From: Neoceratodus forsteri
Taxonomy: Eukaryota; Chordata; Ceratodontiformes; Ceratodontidae
Length of the DNA stretch: 64,000 nucleotides
Reading direction: 5' to 3'
NCBI GenBank assembly: GCA_016271365.2
Contig: CM057451.1
Location: forward strand, 363,899,501 to 363,963,500
In this document: positions 32,440 through 42,678 of the stretch, one piece after another
Layout: every line of letters starts with the position of its first letter
How positions within the stretch are numbered: the stretch's first letter is position 1
Position numbers and translations under genes: made by a program
Notes under the pieces: model-generated
What the model saw: the letters and a program-made list of their open reading frames with translations, nothing else
Told to the model about the DNA's origin: nothing
Database searches by the model: none

Positions 32440-33031
32440 CAGGTCGCCCAACCATTGCCAGTGGGAGGAAAGCTGACTTACTGTTTTCAGGAATGGACAA
32501 ACATCACCACAGACAAGTAGGTCATGGAAGAAGTGAGTCAGGATTTGTCCCTGCAGTTCAGAAAGTTCCCAAAGCTGCAGAACCACACCCCAACAGAAAG
32601 AATCCTGTTGGAGATGGAGTTGAAGAAATTGTTTCAAGCAAATGCAGTAGATAAAATGTCTCCTTCACGGTGGGGCAAGGGACTTTATTTCAGATACTTT
32701 CTGACCCACAAGAATAATGGGGAGTGGTGACCCATTTTAGACCTGAGGTATCTGAACAAACACTTAAAGAAAAATTCAAGATGGTAACATTGGGCTCAGT
32801 GATTCCATCTCTTCTAAAAGATACTGGCTAGGGTCACTGGCTCTGAAGGACACCTACTTTCACATATGAGTCAGGCCCAGCCACAGAAAGTACGCCAGGT
32901 TCAAGATAAGGAACTGCCAATACCAGTTCAGAGCCTTTCTCTTCGGCCTCACCTCAGCTCCGAGAGTTTACAAAGTGCCTAGCTATGGTAACAGCACATT
33001 TGAGAAGGCAAGGAAGAATAAAATACTTCCC
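32440..33031 (+). pseudogene. DIRS-B reverse transcriptase, first part
   Basis: Decayed RT fingers and palm: 'ILLEMELKKLFQANAV', then 'GKGLYFRYFLTHKNNGEW', which matches the DIRS-C 'GKGFYSRYFLTTKKNGEW', and, near 32960-33020, a reading like 'CLAMVTAHLRRQGRIKYF'. The active site follows only after DIRS-C, at 39775. Several stops are present (for example near 32730). Confidence 0.82.
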
Positions 33032-33220
33032 ATAGTAATCTTGTTTCTTCCAGGGGATACTCCAATATTCATAACTCTTATGCAGCTTGCCTTTAAGCCA
33101 GATCTGACCGGAGATGGAACATTATTCTAATGATGGAACATCATTGGCCTGTGCTACTTTTCAGATGCTGCCACCTATCAACTGCCTACATTCTAATCCT
33201 CCGATTTCATGAACCCCTGA
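33032..33220 (-). repeat. DIRS-C terminal repeat, low-coordinate end (element right end)
   Basis: Contains TTTCTTCCAGGGGATACTCC, then AATATTCATAACTCTTATGC and TGCCTTTAAGCC. All are found in reverse complement at 39690-39774 (for example GCATAACAGTTAGGAATATT). The TTGTTTCTTCCA block is shared with the ends of DIRS-B, so the two families are related. Bases 33221-33470 are noncoding element sequence. Confidence 0.86.
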
Positions 33221-33469
33221 CAAGACTGGGCCCACAGGGAAAATCACTATTTAACACTATAATAGTAATTTAACACCCAAAAACCTCCAACAGGAGGGAA
33301 AAACCCACAAAAAGCACCCCCGAATGTCCGAATCACCTGAAGAGAGTAAAACCAATAAAAACATAGTTTCAACAGAAATGCCAGAGTGTGGCACTCATAC
33401 CCCTGGTAATACAGCATGGAGTGCAGAGGCCACTGGTTCTAATAGGGGAGGCAGGGTGGGAGCGTTATG

Positions 33470-33560
33470 AATATTGGAGTATCCCTTCGAAGAAACAAGA
33501 TTAGTTTGGTAAGTTATTTTTTTCTTCTCATCCCAGGAATACTCCAATATTCCTAACTCT
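33470..33560 (-). repeat. DIRS-C internal complementary region
   Basis: GAATATTGGAGTATCCC then TTCGAAGAAACAAGATTA (33472-33508) is the reverse complement of the low-coordinate terminus. It is followed, after a pyrimidine run, by TCCCAGGAATACTCCAATAT then TCCTAACTCTTACATAG (33530-33570), which equals the other terminus. The two end-derived parts are joined as in a circle junction. Confidence 0.78.
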
Positions 33561-33599
33561 TACATAGACTAAGAAGCAGTACCTTTGGAGGTGGGCACA

Positions 33600-35010
33600 G
33601 AACCTACTTTGGAAATGTTTTTTGCAGGACAGCTGTGCAAAACCTGGTATCGCCCCTAGCCTGTGTGTGCAGGCTGTAATGCTTAGTAAAGGTGTGCACT
33701 GTTCTCCAAGTAGCTGTTTTACAGATGTCCACCAAAGGAACATCTCTGGAAGCTGCTATAGTAGCAGCTGTACCCCTTGTGGAATTGGCTCTCAGCCCTG
33801 CTGTGGGTTCCTTCCCAGCTTTTGGATAGCAAAACTGAATACACTGGACTATTCAGTGAGAGTTGGACCTCTTAGATGCTGGATTTCCTTTTCCCACATC
33901 CCCATAAGTCAGGAACAGTTGGTTTCTGTCCTGTCTATAGGCCTTAGTGACTGTCATGTAGTAGCTAAGAGCTCTCTTGACATCAAGACTGTACAGTCTA
34001 CGTTCCCCAGAGCTTGAATGCTCAGTAAAGAAGACAGGCAAAATAATGGACTGGTTCAGTTGAAAGTCCTAAATCACCTTTGGAAGAAAGTTTCTGTTTG
34101 TTTGCAGGACCACTTTGTCCCTGTAGTAAGAAATGTAGTCCTGCTCAATGCAGAGAGCCTGGAGCTCACTGATCCTTCTAACAGAATTGATTGCCACTAG
34201 GAAAACCGTTTGCTATGTAATATTTCAAGGGAGCTGAAGACATGGGTTCAAAAGGGGGACCCATGAACTTGGCATTACTCACATGTAGATCCCAGCTGGC
34301 ACTGGTTCCCTCTGAGGGGGTGCAAGTGAGCTAAACCTTTAAAGAACTTTTTGAAGATAGGGTTTGATGCCATAGAGGCATTCTTCCCAGCTGTAAGCAG
34401 ACACTGAAGCTAAGTAAATTTTTAAACTAGCAGGCTGTAGGCCCAGTGAATGCAAGTAAGTAAGGTAGTCCAGCACAGCTGGAACCCCTGCCTGAGCTGG
34501 CACCACATGCCTGGTGGAGAACCAGATAGAAAACCTTTACCATTTAGAGGTGTAGCTTTTCTTAGTGGAAGGCATCCTGTAACCCCTTAAAATATCTAGA
34601 ACACTTTCAGAGAGATGCAGGCCTGCATACTCTAGGTCCTCAAGAACCATACTTTGATTCTGAGGGATTAGAGGTTCGGGTACAGGAGTCTCCCCTGACC
34701 GGAGGTTAGCAGGTTGTGCCTCTGAGGAAGGTGTATTGGCTCGGCTGCAGACATGGAGAGGATCATAGAGTACCATGGCTGCCTGGCCCAATCTGGAGCT
34801 GTCAAGATCATTGAAGCTAGCTGGGATCTGAGCTTGAGTAGCACTCTGTACACCAGAGCGAATGGTGGAAACGTATACAGGTACTTCCTTGACCAGTCCA
34901 GAACCAGAGCATCCAAAGGTATTGTTCCCTGGGCTGGGGGTCTGCAAGAATACTGTGGCAGGTGGTGACTTTCGTGGGATGCAAAGAGATCTCTCTATGG
35001 GGTGTCCCAC
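33600..35010 (-). pseudogene. DIRS-C tyrosine recombinase remnant
   Basis: 35010-34537 starts the domain with 'LTAPDWARQPWYSMILSMS' in one frame and 'VLEDLEYAGLHLSESVLDIL' and 'PSTKKSYTSKW' in another. The catalytic core is scattered in several frames (34500-33700). Near the end, minus-strand 33743-33640 reads as a degraded 'TVHTFTKHYSL' block carrying the Tyr nucleophile. Stops are frequent, for example at 34531. Homology to the DIRS-B recombinase is clear at the N-terminus. Confidence 0.72.
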
Positions 35011-35045
35011 CTTCTGAAAATGACTTCCATCACCTGTCTATTGAA

Positions 35046-35600
35046 CTAGGTCCATTCGTGATGGGCCTGGTTGATTTGACTCAGAGCATCTGCTAGGGTA
35101 TTGTCCTTGCCTGGCAGATGAATGGCCTGAAGGGAAACTTGTAAGTAGTAGGCCAGAGTCCAAATTCTCATAGCTTCTGTGCAGGGAGGATCCAACCTTG
35201 TTCCTCCCTGTTTATGTAGTACATTGTGGCGGTATTGTCTGTTCTGACCTGTACCACCCTTCCCTGAACCAGTGGTGGGAAGGCTCGGAGTGCTAGGAAC
35301 ATTGCTCTGAGCTCCAGCAGGTTTATATGCTGGAGTGACTCTGTACTGGACCAAGTGCCGAGAGTAGTATGATCCCCTAGGTGGGCACCCCACCCTAGTA
35401 GTGATGCATGTTGTGAGAATCACTGATGGAAACTCTTTTTGAAAAGGAACCCATTCCCTGAGGTTGTTTTCCTCTTTTCACCAATGAAGGGCCAGAAGTA
35501 ACGTTTTTGTTACTGGAACTAAATTTGAGAGAGAATCCCTTCTCTGACATCAGTGTGCCCTTGGGTGGAATTGGATGTCGCTCATCTGGAACTTGGAGCC
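35046..35600 (-). pseudogene. DIRS-C RNase H remnant
   Basis: Minus-strand readings include 'VQTDNTATMYYINKQGGT' across a frame change (35240-35190), then 'LDPPCTEAMRIWTLAYYLQV' and 'LPGKDNTLADALSQINQAHH' (35160-35060). This is the RNase H C-terminus and its connection to the recombinase, as in other DIRS. The N-terminal half (35400-35600) is heavily decayed. Confidence 0.75.
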
Positions 35601-35699
35601 CAGGACTGTGCCATGTGATGGCTGCCATGTGGCCCAGTAACTGTAGAAACTGTCTTGCAGTTTTTGGTTTCTTCAGGCTGAAGAAGCCTGCCATCTACA

Positions 35700-36963
35700 G
35701 AATACTTTTTACCCTGTCCAGAGGTAGGTAAGCCCTGCCTTTCTGGGTATTTAATTCTGCTCCTATGAACTGCAGCACTTGTGCAGGGAGAAGGACTGAC
35801 TTTTTGAGATTTACCAGAAAACCCAGCGACTCCAGAAGTCCGTGGGTGAGCTGCAGATGTTTCTCTACCTGTTGTGATTTTCCCACCACAAACCTGTTGT
35901 CCAGGTAGGGGAAAACTGTGACACCTTGCCATCACAGGTATGCCACAACCACTGCCAGGCACTTCGTGAACACTCTTGGAGCTGAAGTGAGACCGAATGG
36001 CAGGGTTGAAAACTGATAATGACCTGAAGGGAGTCTGAATCTGAGGTACTTTCTGAGAGACTCCCTTATGGGGATGTGGAAGTAAGCATTTAGTATCTCT
36101 GGGCCGACCCTGTGGAATTTACCATCTTCTGTCCAGGAGGCTCCCTCAGTTGAGGTGTTTAAGTGAAGGCCCATCTCTTTGGCCTGGCTTTTCCAGTTTT
36201 TTTGAGTACTCTGTGATAGTCTGAATTCCTATTTAATTTAAATTATTTTTATTTAAGCATTTCTATTGTATTATTTATGTAGTTTCTTCTTATAATTTGT
36301 TTTAATATTGTTAGGTGCCCATAGCCTCCGGGATTGGGCGCCCTGTAAATAAAATTGCCTTACCTAAGCATCTTTTAGGTCCAGAGATGCCAGCCGTTGT
36401 CCTTTTTGGAGAGCTGGTAGAATCGGTGACAAGGTACCATTTTGAACCTTGGCTTTAGTAAGTGCCTGTTTAGGACCCTTGGGTCTAGGATAGGCTGCCA
36501 CTCTCCATTTTTCTTTGTTGTGAGGAAGTATCTTGAATAAAACCCCTTTCCCCTTTTTTTGTGGGGGCACAGGCTCGACTGCCTTTGACAACAATAGGTT
36601 TTGTGCTTCATTTTCCAGCAGCTTTCTTTCTGCATTGGAAGCTGGCTTGAACAGCCTGGTTCTTAGAGAGGGAAGGGATTCTTGAAGCTTGGGGACAAAC
36701 CCTGTCTCACTACTTCTAGGACCCACTTGTCTGTGGTGATCTGTTTCCAAGCCTGAAAATAATAGTCTGCCCCCTACTGGTAGTGGGGAGGTGGCCTGGA
36801 AAGCATGTCGGGGTCTTGCTTTGCCTGAATCTGAGACTGGGAACCATGCCTTGAACTCCTTTTCCCTTGCCCCTGAAGTACCCTTGCTGAGGGTACTGCT
36901 GAACTTGGGGTATGGCCATGGTCTGATAGAAAGGCCTGGTGTGAAATTGTCTTCCCATTCCAT
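35700..36963 (-). pseudogene. DIRS-C reverse transcriptase remnant
   Basis: 36963-36364 reads 'SLRTRLFKPASNAERKLLEN' and, in the sister frame, 'GKGFYSRYFLTTKKNGEWQ' and 'ASLDLKDA'. A 275-base insertion (36090-36364) cuts the motif A run. The reading resumes 'YFHIPIRESLRKYLRFRL', 'LPFGLTSAPRVFTKCLAVV', then 'FPYLDNRFVVGKSQQ' (about 35900). The active site YLDD reads YLDN, so this RT is dead. The thumb follows at 35889-35695 ('LLPAQVLQFIGAELNTQKGR'). Confidence 0.87.
36090..36364 (+). mobile_element. 275-base insertion in DIRS-C RT with 7-base duplication
   Basis: TAAGCAT occurs at 36083-36089 and 36365-36371. Removing one copy with the insert restores the RT run 'LDLKDAYFHIP'. The insert has an AT-rich middle and ends, on the plus strand, with TTGGGCGCCCTGTAAATAAA, which looks like the 3' end of a LINE or a SINE derived from one. 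No coding part was found. Its family is not known to me. Confidence 0.6.
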
Positions 36964-36999
36964 AAGGTCTAGTGGACGGGGGAAGCCCTTTCTTTGGCA

Positions 37000-38324
37000 G
37001 AATTGCTTCTGTAGGTGGCCTTGTACTCGTCCACCTTTTTCATGTAAGCCTCTGTATGAGTTCCAAAAAGGGAATTTCCCTCAACAGGAAAATCCAGAGC
37101 CTTGTTCTTCTTATCCTGAATCAGGTTTGTGGCTCTTAACCAGGCAAACCTTCTCTGAGCAATGGTGTTAGCCATCCACCTGGCAGCAGTGTCACTAGTA
37201 TCTGCTGCCATCTGAAATTGGTATTTGGCTGCTTCTAAGCCAAACCTAGCAGTCTCAGCTAAGTTGGCTGAAATATCAGAGGGAGCTTTGTCTGCCATAG
37301 CCATGACAGACTGCCAGAAAGATTTTTGATACTGGGCTGCCTAAGCCTGGAAATGAGCTTGCCTGATGGCTAAGGTGCTGATAGCATGGCCAAGAAGGGC
37401 TACCTATCGGTCTTTCTGGAATCTTTTTCAGGGGGTGAGATGCCAGAAGAACCTTTGCCTTGTCACAGGCTGCAGCTTGTACTACCCCCTAGTGGGCAGG
37501 GTGGGAGAATAAGAATTCAGCCCCTTCCCTGTCTGGCTGATATGTCTTGTCCAGCCTTTCCTCCAAAGGGAGGACAGACCAAGGTATCTGGAGGATTTTG
37601 AATGTTTATTTTAAAGAATTTATTCACAGGGAGCTGTAACTTCTTAGTGGGTGTTAACCCCATCATTTCTAGATATTCTGCTTCCTCCTCATCCTCTATC
37701 ACCTCAGTGGTAGTGATGTCAAGGGCATCTACCATTTTTCTAACGAATGTAAAATGGGATGAATAATCCTCTGAAGCCCTAGGAGGAGAGCCAAACTCCT
37801 GTTTAGAGTAGACTTCAGGCTCTATAGGCTCTCCTTCATCATCTTCCTCATACTCCGCATAGTCTTCCCTATTCTCATAAGGAAGATTGAGTTGATTTAG
37901 CAGGGGTCTGAACTATTGACTGCTGTCCAGAAGGCAGCATCCCCTGTAAAGCCTGCAAGACCTTAAAAGCTTGTGCAATCTCCAGTGGAGAGAGCATATT
38001 TTCAGTCACACCAGAAGTTCCCAAATGCTGATAAACAGGGGGTTCTGTGTGCATTGTCTTTTTTGATTTTTTTTTTTTTTTTTTCAGTGGAACCGGAGAG
38101 CTAGCCAGCTCAGCAGGCCTTTTTATAATTACCTTTGCACCTGTATCGGGGTAGAAGTGGTGGTTTCTGTTATTTCTCCAACAGCCACTGAGGATTGGCT
38201 GGTCAGAGACAGAGGGATACTTGGGTGGAGGCAACTTCTTTTTGAGCCTTTCCAAATGTTTTTCGAGAAACGTCTTGCAAATCTCACAATCTGACTTTAA
38301 ATGGTCGTAGCCAAAGCAGACCAC
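37000..38324 (-). pseudogene. DIRS-C ORF1 (gag-like) remnant
   Basis: The best N-terminus (38324-37875) has 'CFGYDHLKSDCEICKTF', the conserved C/H motif of DIRS ORF1 in this window. It continues with 'FLEKHLERLKKKLPPPKYP' and a lysine run caused by a T18 homopolymer (38070-38087). The next frame (37735-37517) has an acidic block and 'MMGLTPTKKLQLPVNKFFK'. The frame at 37304-36969 holds 'ANLAETARFGLEAAKYQFQM' and 'ARWMANTIAQRRFAWLRATN', the conserved C-terminal region. It binds element nucleic acid in living relatives, by inference. Confidence 0.8.
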
Positions 38325-38557
38325 ACAATAAGGTGTGCTTATCTACTCTGGCGAAAACTTCTCCACATTCAGTACAGTTCTTAACGTATTACCTGCAGGA
38401 AATGCCTGTAGTTTGCAACCAGATCTTCCCCTTTGTCTTCCACAATGACTTCAGTCAGCAGCCAAAAACTTCTTGTTTGCCCTGGACACTTCTTAGGTCA
38501 TCAGCACTATTTCTCTGTATTACTTGCGAACCAAATTGATTAGAATTAACTCCATAG

Positions 38558-39030
38558 CACCATTAGAAAGGTAATTTTGTGCTGAACAACGTTGCTGCTG
38601 ATACTTTGTGTGTATCGCATATACTTTAGGAGTTATTTGCATTTGTTTATGGTATGGCTGACATTTGCCCCTCAAGCCTCACCTAAGCACCTTGAATAAA
38701 ATGGGGGGGGGGATGCATGTTTTGTATTAGAAAAATTGCTTTTTAGTGCAAAATTACTTTTGTACCTACACCTAATGTATGGATGTTTACTTTGGTGTTG
38801 CTATATTACATATTTTCCTACCACAAATGGTTTATGTTGCCTTTTTTATTAAAAAAAAAAAAAAAATTTTTTGCTATTTTGACTGACATAGAAAAAAAAA
38901 AAGAAATTGCTTATAATTGCATAGCACCATTGGAAAGATAATTTTGTGCTGACCAACTTTGCCGCTTGTATTTTGTTTGTAGCGCTTACGGTTCATGAGG
39001 TATTCTCATTTGTTTGTGGCATGCTGAGTA
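38558..39030. repeat. Duplicated ~110-base unit in the DIRS-C 5' region
   Basis: Bases 38558-38670 and 38920-39030 are similar: CATAGCACCATTRGAAAG, AATTTTGTGCTGA, CATTTGTTTRTGG are shared in order. The units are about 362 bases apart. The intervening AT-rich stretch holds G9 (38704), A15 and A11 runs. Bases 38540-39560 have no coding signal and may include an unrecognised insertion or a leader repeat. Confidence 0.6.
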
Positions 39031-39559
39031 TGGCTTGATTTTGCTTTAAACATCCCAGGATGCAATGTTAAGAGTATACAGGACACAAGTGGTGAAACTC
39101 TCAAAGAGCTCCTGTAGAGTGAATGAGTTAAAACCGGGTTTGCTGTTTTTCTCTTAGGCTGACATTTTAGCCAATGCAGCAGAAAAACAGCAATTGCAAT
39201 AAAATTTTAACTTTTAAAACTAAGATTAGCTGTTGCGGTTGGTTCAGGAACCGATCAGAACTGATAAAAAAATAAATAAATAAATAAAGTAACCTGGTTT
39301 AGCGGTTCAGTAACCGGTATTAGTGGTTACAACAAACAATTTTATTTTCAACAAAATACTCTAGTTTTAGCAGAGTTTTGTGACAAACTGCTTTAATAAA
39401 TTCCCAGTTTTCCTCTGTTTATACCGAACTGGGAGAAACCAAGGAAAAATCAACATTTTAACTAAAATAAGCTAATCGTTATCTAAAGATAAGGGCAGCA
39501 GATGAAAATAAAATGAATACTTATATATATTTTTATAAGTTTCACAACAAGATGTTGAG

Positions 39560-39774
39560 GAGAGGATCTCCGAGCGTCTAGTCTTGATGGGTGGAGAGTG
39601 AAATCTGAGAGTTAGAATGTAGGCAGCTGACAGGTGGTAGCATTTGGAAAGTGGCATGGGCCAGTGGTGTTCCATCATTAGCATAACCTTCCATCACCGG
39701 GCACATATGGCTTAAAGGCATACTGCATAACAGTTAGGAATATTGGGAGTATTCCTGGAGTGACAATGGTGGTT
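39560..39774 (-). repeat. DIRS-C terminal repeat, high-coordinate end (element left end)
   Basis: The reverse complement of this stretch aligns with 33032-33220 over about 190 bases with scattered mismatches and small gaps. It includes blocks for TCTAACTCTCAGATTTC, TGTAGGCAGCTGACAGGTGG and TGGAACACCACTGGCC. The outermost bases (39755-39774) are the least similar. Confidence 0.84.
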
Positions 39775-40600
39775 TTCCCTACCTGGACGACTGGTTGGCC
39801 TCAGGAAAAACAAAGCATGAAGCATAGTCCTCCTTGTTGCTGACACAAGGCACGTTGTAGAACCTGGGCTTTCTTATAAATCTTCAAAAGTCTCAGACAG
39901 AACAAGTTCAGATGCTGGACATTTTTTTTTATAGGTGCAGATTTAGATACTCTGCAAGAGAAGGCATTCCTCTGAGTAAAGGTAGCAAATCTGATTGCAA
40001 CTACAGAATCTTTCAAGGTAGGTCAGTGAAGGCCAGCAAGGAATTTTTTGTGTTTACTAGGGCACATGGCCTTGTCCACTGCAGTGGTACCAGGGGCCAG
40101 GTTCCAAATGATAGCTGTTAAGTATCACCTGGGGGACCATTGGTCTCAGAGGTGGGATCCACTGTCCAAATTGGTGCCTGTCACAAAGTCTTTGCTAAGG
40201 GCACCGAAATAATGGAAGGAAGACTGCAAGTTCACAGAGGGAATTCTGTTCCTTCAGCAATCGCCTGTGGTTATACTCTCAACAGGTGCCTCTTTCCTAG
40301 GCTGGGTTGCCCACCTGGAGGACCTCACTGCAAGTGGTACTTGGAGAACAGAGGAGACTCAGGAGCACATAAATCTCCTGGAGCTCAGGCAGTGTATCTG
40401 GCCATGCTGGCCTTTCCCTCCCAGATCCGCGTGAGTCTGTCCAGGTCACAACAGACAACACCACAACAATGTATTACATAAACAGTCGGGGAGGAATATG
40501 CTTTTCAGAGCTGTCTCCAGAAGGAGTGAAGCTCTGGAACTCTGCATACTCCCTGAACTTCAGCTTTCAGCAGTAAACCTACTAGGGAAGGACAATACAC
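39775..40600 (+). pseudogene. DIRS-B RT active site and RNase H, second part
   Basis: The stretch resumes exactly at TTCCC with 'PYLDDWLASGK', completing the RT active site cut by DIRS-C. RT thumb readings follow (39880-40120). RNase H-like 'LGWVAHLEDLTAS' is near 40300, and 'TTDNTTTMYYINSRGG' at about 40445-40490. Stops at about 39821 and elsewhere make it inactive. It is later cut at 'LGKDN' (about 40595) by an L2-like LINE end. Confidence 0.82.
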
Positions 40601-41225
40601 ATGTTTGGTCCTCAACTTGTTTCAGGTAAGGACAATATGCATCACAGCTCCCTCTATTCCATCCCCTCTATCCTCTCACTTCACTCGTGTTGCCAGCTCC
40701 ACAACACTGTCTTCATTTCTAATTACTGGTTTGGCTCCCTGCCATCTTCTCTATCCCCTCTCCTTTCTCCTCCAGTTCCTCGCTGTCTTCGCTCTAGCGA
40801 CCAGAGCACCTTCTCCACTCCTCGTCCCTCTGCTGGACAGTCTGTCTTCTCGTATCGCATGCTGCCTCTCTAGAACTAGCTCCCTCACGCTACTCATCAC
40901 TCAGCCTCTATTGGGTGCTCCAGACATCAGTTAAAACTTTTTTCAACTGAACTACACCTGTTTTGACTGAAATGTTTTGTGTGTTGACAACCTCAAGCCG
41001 TGCTTGATCAAGACTTTATGCATCTCATTGTTACTAAGCACTTTATTCCTGTTGCCTGTTTTCACCATTACTGTGTTTTCATCTAAATGCTTGTGATTTT
41101 ATCATCATGTTTATTGTACTTCTGTATCATCTACCCATGTTACCCTTTCCCCAGATTGCACCTGGAAATGAGCCTTTGCTCAGTGTGCCTTTCCCAGTTA
41201 TCAATTTTTAAGTAACTTAACTAAA
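40600..41225 (+). mobile_element. L2-like LINE 3' fragment in DIRS-B
   Basis: Plus-strand readings contain 'SLHSCCQLHNTVFISNYWF', 'RSSDQSTFSTPRPSAGQSVF' and, across a frame change, a 'YRAARLWNSLP'-like tail. This is the C-terminal tail of L2-type LINE ORF2. A 3' UTR of about 300 bases follows. It separates 'LGKDN' from 'VLADSLSRI' of DIRS-B. GGACAATAYRCAT occurs at both 40587-40599 and 40629-40641, perhaps a small duplication near the 5' junction. Confidence 0.72.
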
Positions 41226-42665
41226 TAATGTGCTAGCAGATTCCCTGAGTAGAATCAGCCAGGGAAATCATGAATGGACTGTGAACCAGCAGGTGCTGTC
41301 AGCAGTGTTCTGACAGTGGGGTACACCAGAAGTAGACCTGTTTTTGCTTCTTTGGAGAACAACCAGCTCCCTCTGTTTTGTTGCAGACCCGCATTGGTGG
41401 GTAGAGTCCCAGAGAATGCTGTAGTCTTCAACTGTCAGGGAAGTTTATATATGCCTTCCCACCACTCCCGCTTCTGCTGAGAGTTCTACGTAAATTGAGA
41501 AGTGAGTCTACAACAATGATTCTCATAGCCCTAGACTGGGCCAGGGAGATCTGGTACTCCATGGTCCTGTTCCTGTCCAGCAAGCCTCCCATCAAGTTGC
41601 TCCTGAGATACAATATGCTAACATTGTTCCAAGGCAAGATAACATTCCTGAATTGGAGAAACCTGCGTCTCCGAGCAAAGTTCTTGAAGAGCTAGAGTTC
41701 TCTGGACTAAATCTCTCTGAGAAAGTGATGCAAGTGCTGAAGGTCTCCAGGAAACCAACAGCAAGTAAAACATATGCTTCAGAATGGAAAAGATTTTCCT
41801 ATTGGTGTTTCCCTAGACAGCTAAACCCACTGTGAGCAAGTCTGTATACAGTTCTGGACTACTAAGTGATCTCCAGTCCTTGGGCCTCAGGCCCTCAACC
41901 CTGAAGATTTAGTTGGCAGCAGTGTTGGCATACGCATCAGCTGGCAAAGACAGGTCTGTGGCCTCACAACCCATTTTGAAAAGATTTTTCAAAGGCCTTA
42001 ATTCCCCTCCAGTAAGGGACCCTGTCCCTCCCTGGGACTTGAATATGTGCATTGCTCAAGCTGATGGAGGCTCCATTTGAGCCCGTGGCAACTGTTTCAT
42101 TGAAGTATGTCACCTGGAAAGCAGTTTTGCTGAAGGCAGTGATATCTGTCAGATGGGTGAGCGAGCTGCAAACCCTTTGTACAGATCCTAACTACATCAT
42201 CTTTCACAGGGGCAAGGTAGTCCTAAGAACTAAATGAAACTTCCTTCCCAGAAGGGTATCTGAATGCCAATCAGTTACACTTTCACTTCCCTTTGCAGCA
42301 AAATCTCCCACAAGAGAACAGAAGCTCCACAGTCTGGATGTGAATAGGGCACTGAGCTACTACTTGAACCACACAATGGATGTTAGGTTCACTAGCACTC
42401 ATGTGTCACCTGTGGTGTAAACCAGGATCGAAGAGAACTAGTTCTCATTGGATAGTTTCCTGCATACAGTTCTGTTACGTCTAAGCTGGCAAGTTGCCAT
42501 CTAAAGGCCTTAGGGTGCACTCTACAAGAGGCACCTCTGTCTCAGTGGCAGCATCAAGGGGTGTTTCTCTGCAAGAAATCTGTAATGCAGCTACTTGGAA
42601 AACATTACATATGTTCACAGAACACTACTGCCTGGACATACAGTCCAGAAGGGATGTCGGCTTTG
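41226..42665 (+). pseudogene. DIRS-B tyrosine recombinase remnant
   Basis: Resumes with 'VLADSLSRISQG'. 'LIALDWAREIWYSMVLFLSS' lies at about 41520, 'VLEELEFSGLNLSEKVMQVL' and 'SKTYASEWKRFSYW' at 41680-41810. The Arg-box region reads 'VISVRWVSELQTL' (42145), so the catalytic Arg may be shifted. The C-terminal part is at 42494-42680, with 'VHSTRGTSVSVAAS' (H-x-x-R intact) and 'FTEHYCLDIQS' (nucleophile Tyr). Frameshifts separate these parts. Confidence 0.83.
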
Positions 42666-42678
42666 GCACTGCTGTCTT

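Larger units (their letters stand above)
29888..32440 (+). pseudogene. DIRS-B ORF1 (gag-like) remnant
   Basis: The first open part (29888-30418) has 'CKVCFQLLAKAYCRELSF' and 'HDFASCKLC', a C/H-rich start like that of other DIRS ORF1 here. It continues with a basic, proline-bearing stretch to 30658. After the composite insertion, 31560-31920 reads an acidic block and 'RMGLPHTKQLKLPIHKSLRK', which aligns with 'MMGLTPTKKLQLPVNKFFK' of DIRS-C. The rest (31920-32440) is frameshifted and includes 'MKKVNEYKTTYKTNAE', matching DIRS-C 'MKKVDEYKATYRSNSA'. An A-run of 16 sits at about 31702-31718 within the frame. Confidence 0.78.
33032..39774 (-). mobile_element. DIRS-C: complete DIRS-type element nested in DIRS-B
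   Basis: Minus-strand DIRS with inverted terminal repeats (33032-33220 and 39560-39774), ORF1 (38324-37000), RT (36963-35700), RNase H (35600-35046), tyrosine recombinase (35010-33600) and an internal complementary region (33470-33560). It interrupts DIRS-B in the RT active-site codons. The flank reads TTCCC on both sides (33027-33031 and 39775-39779), and joining them restores the DIRS-B frame. So DIRS-C arrived after DIRS-B. It is about 6.7 kb, including a 275-base insertion. Confidence 0.9.
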
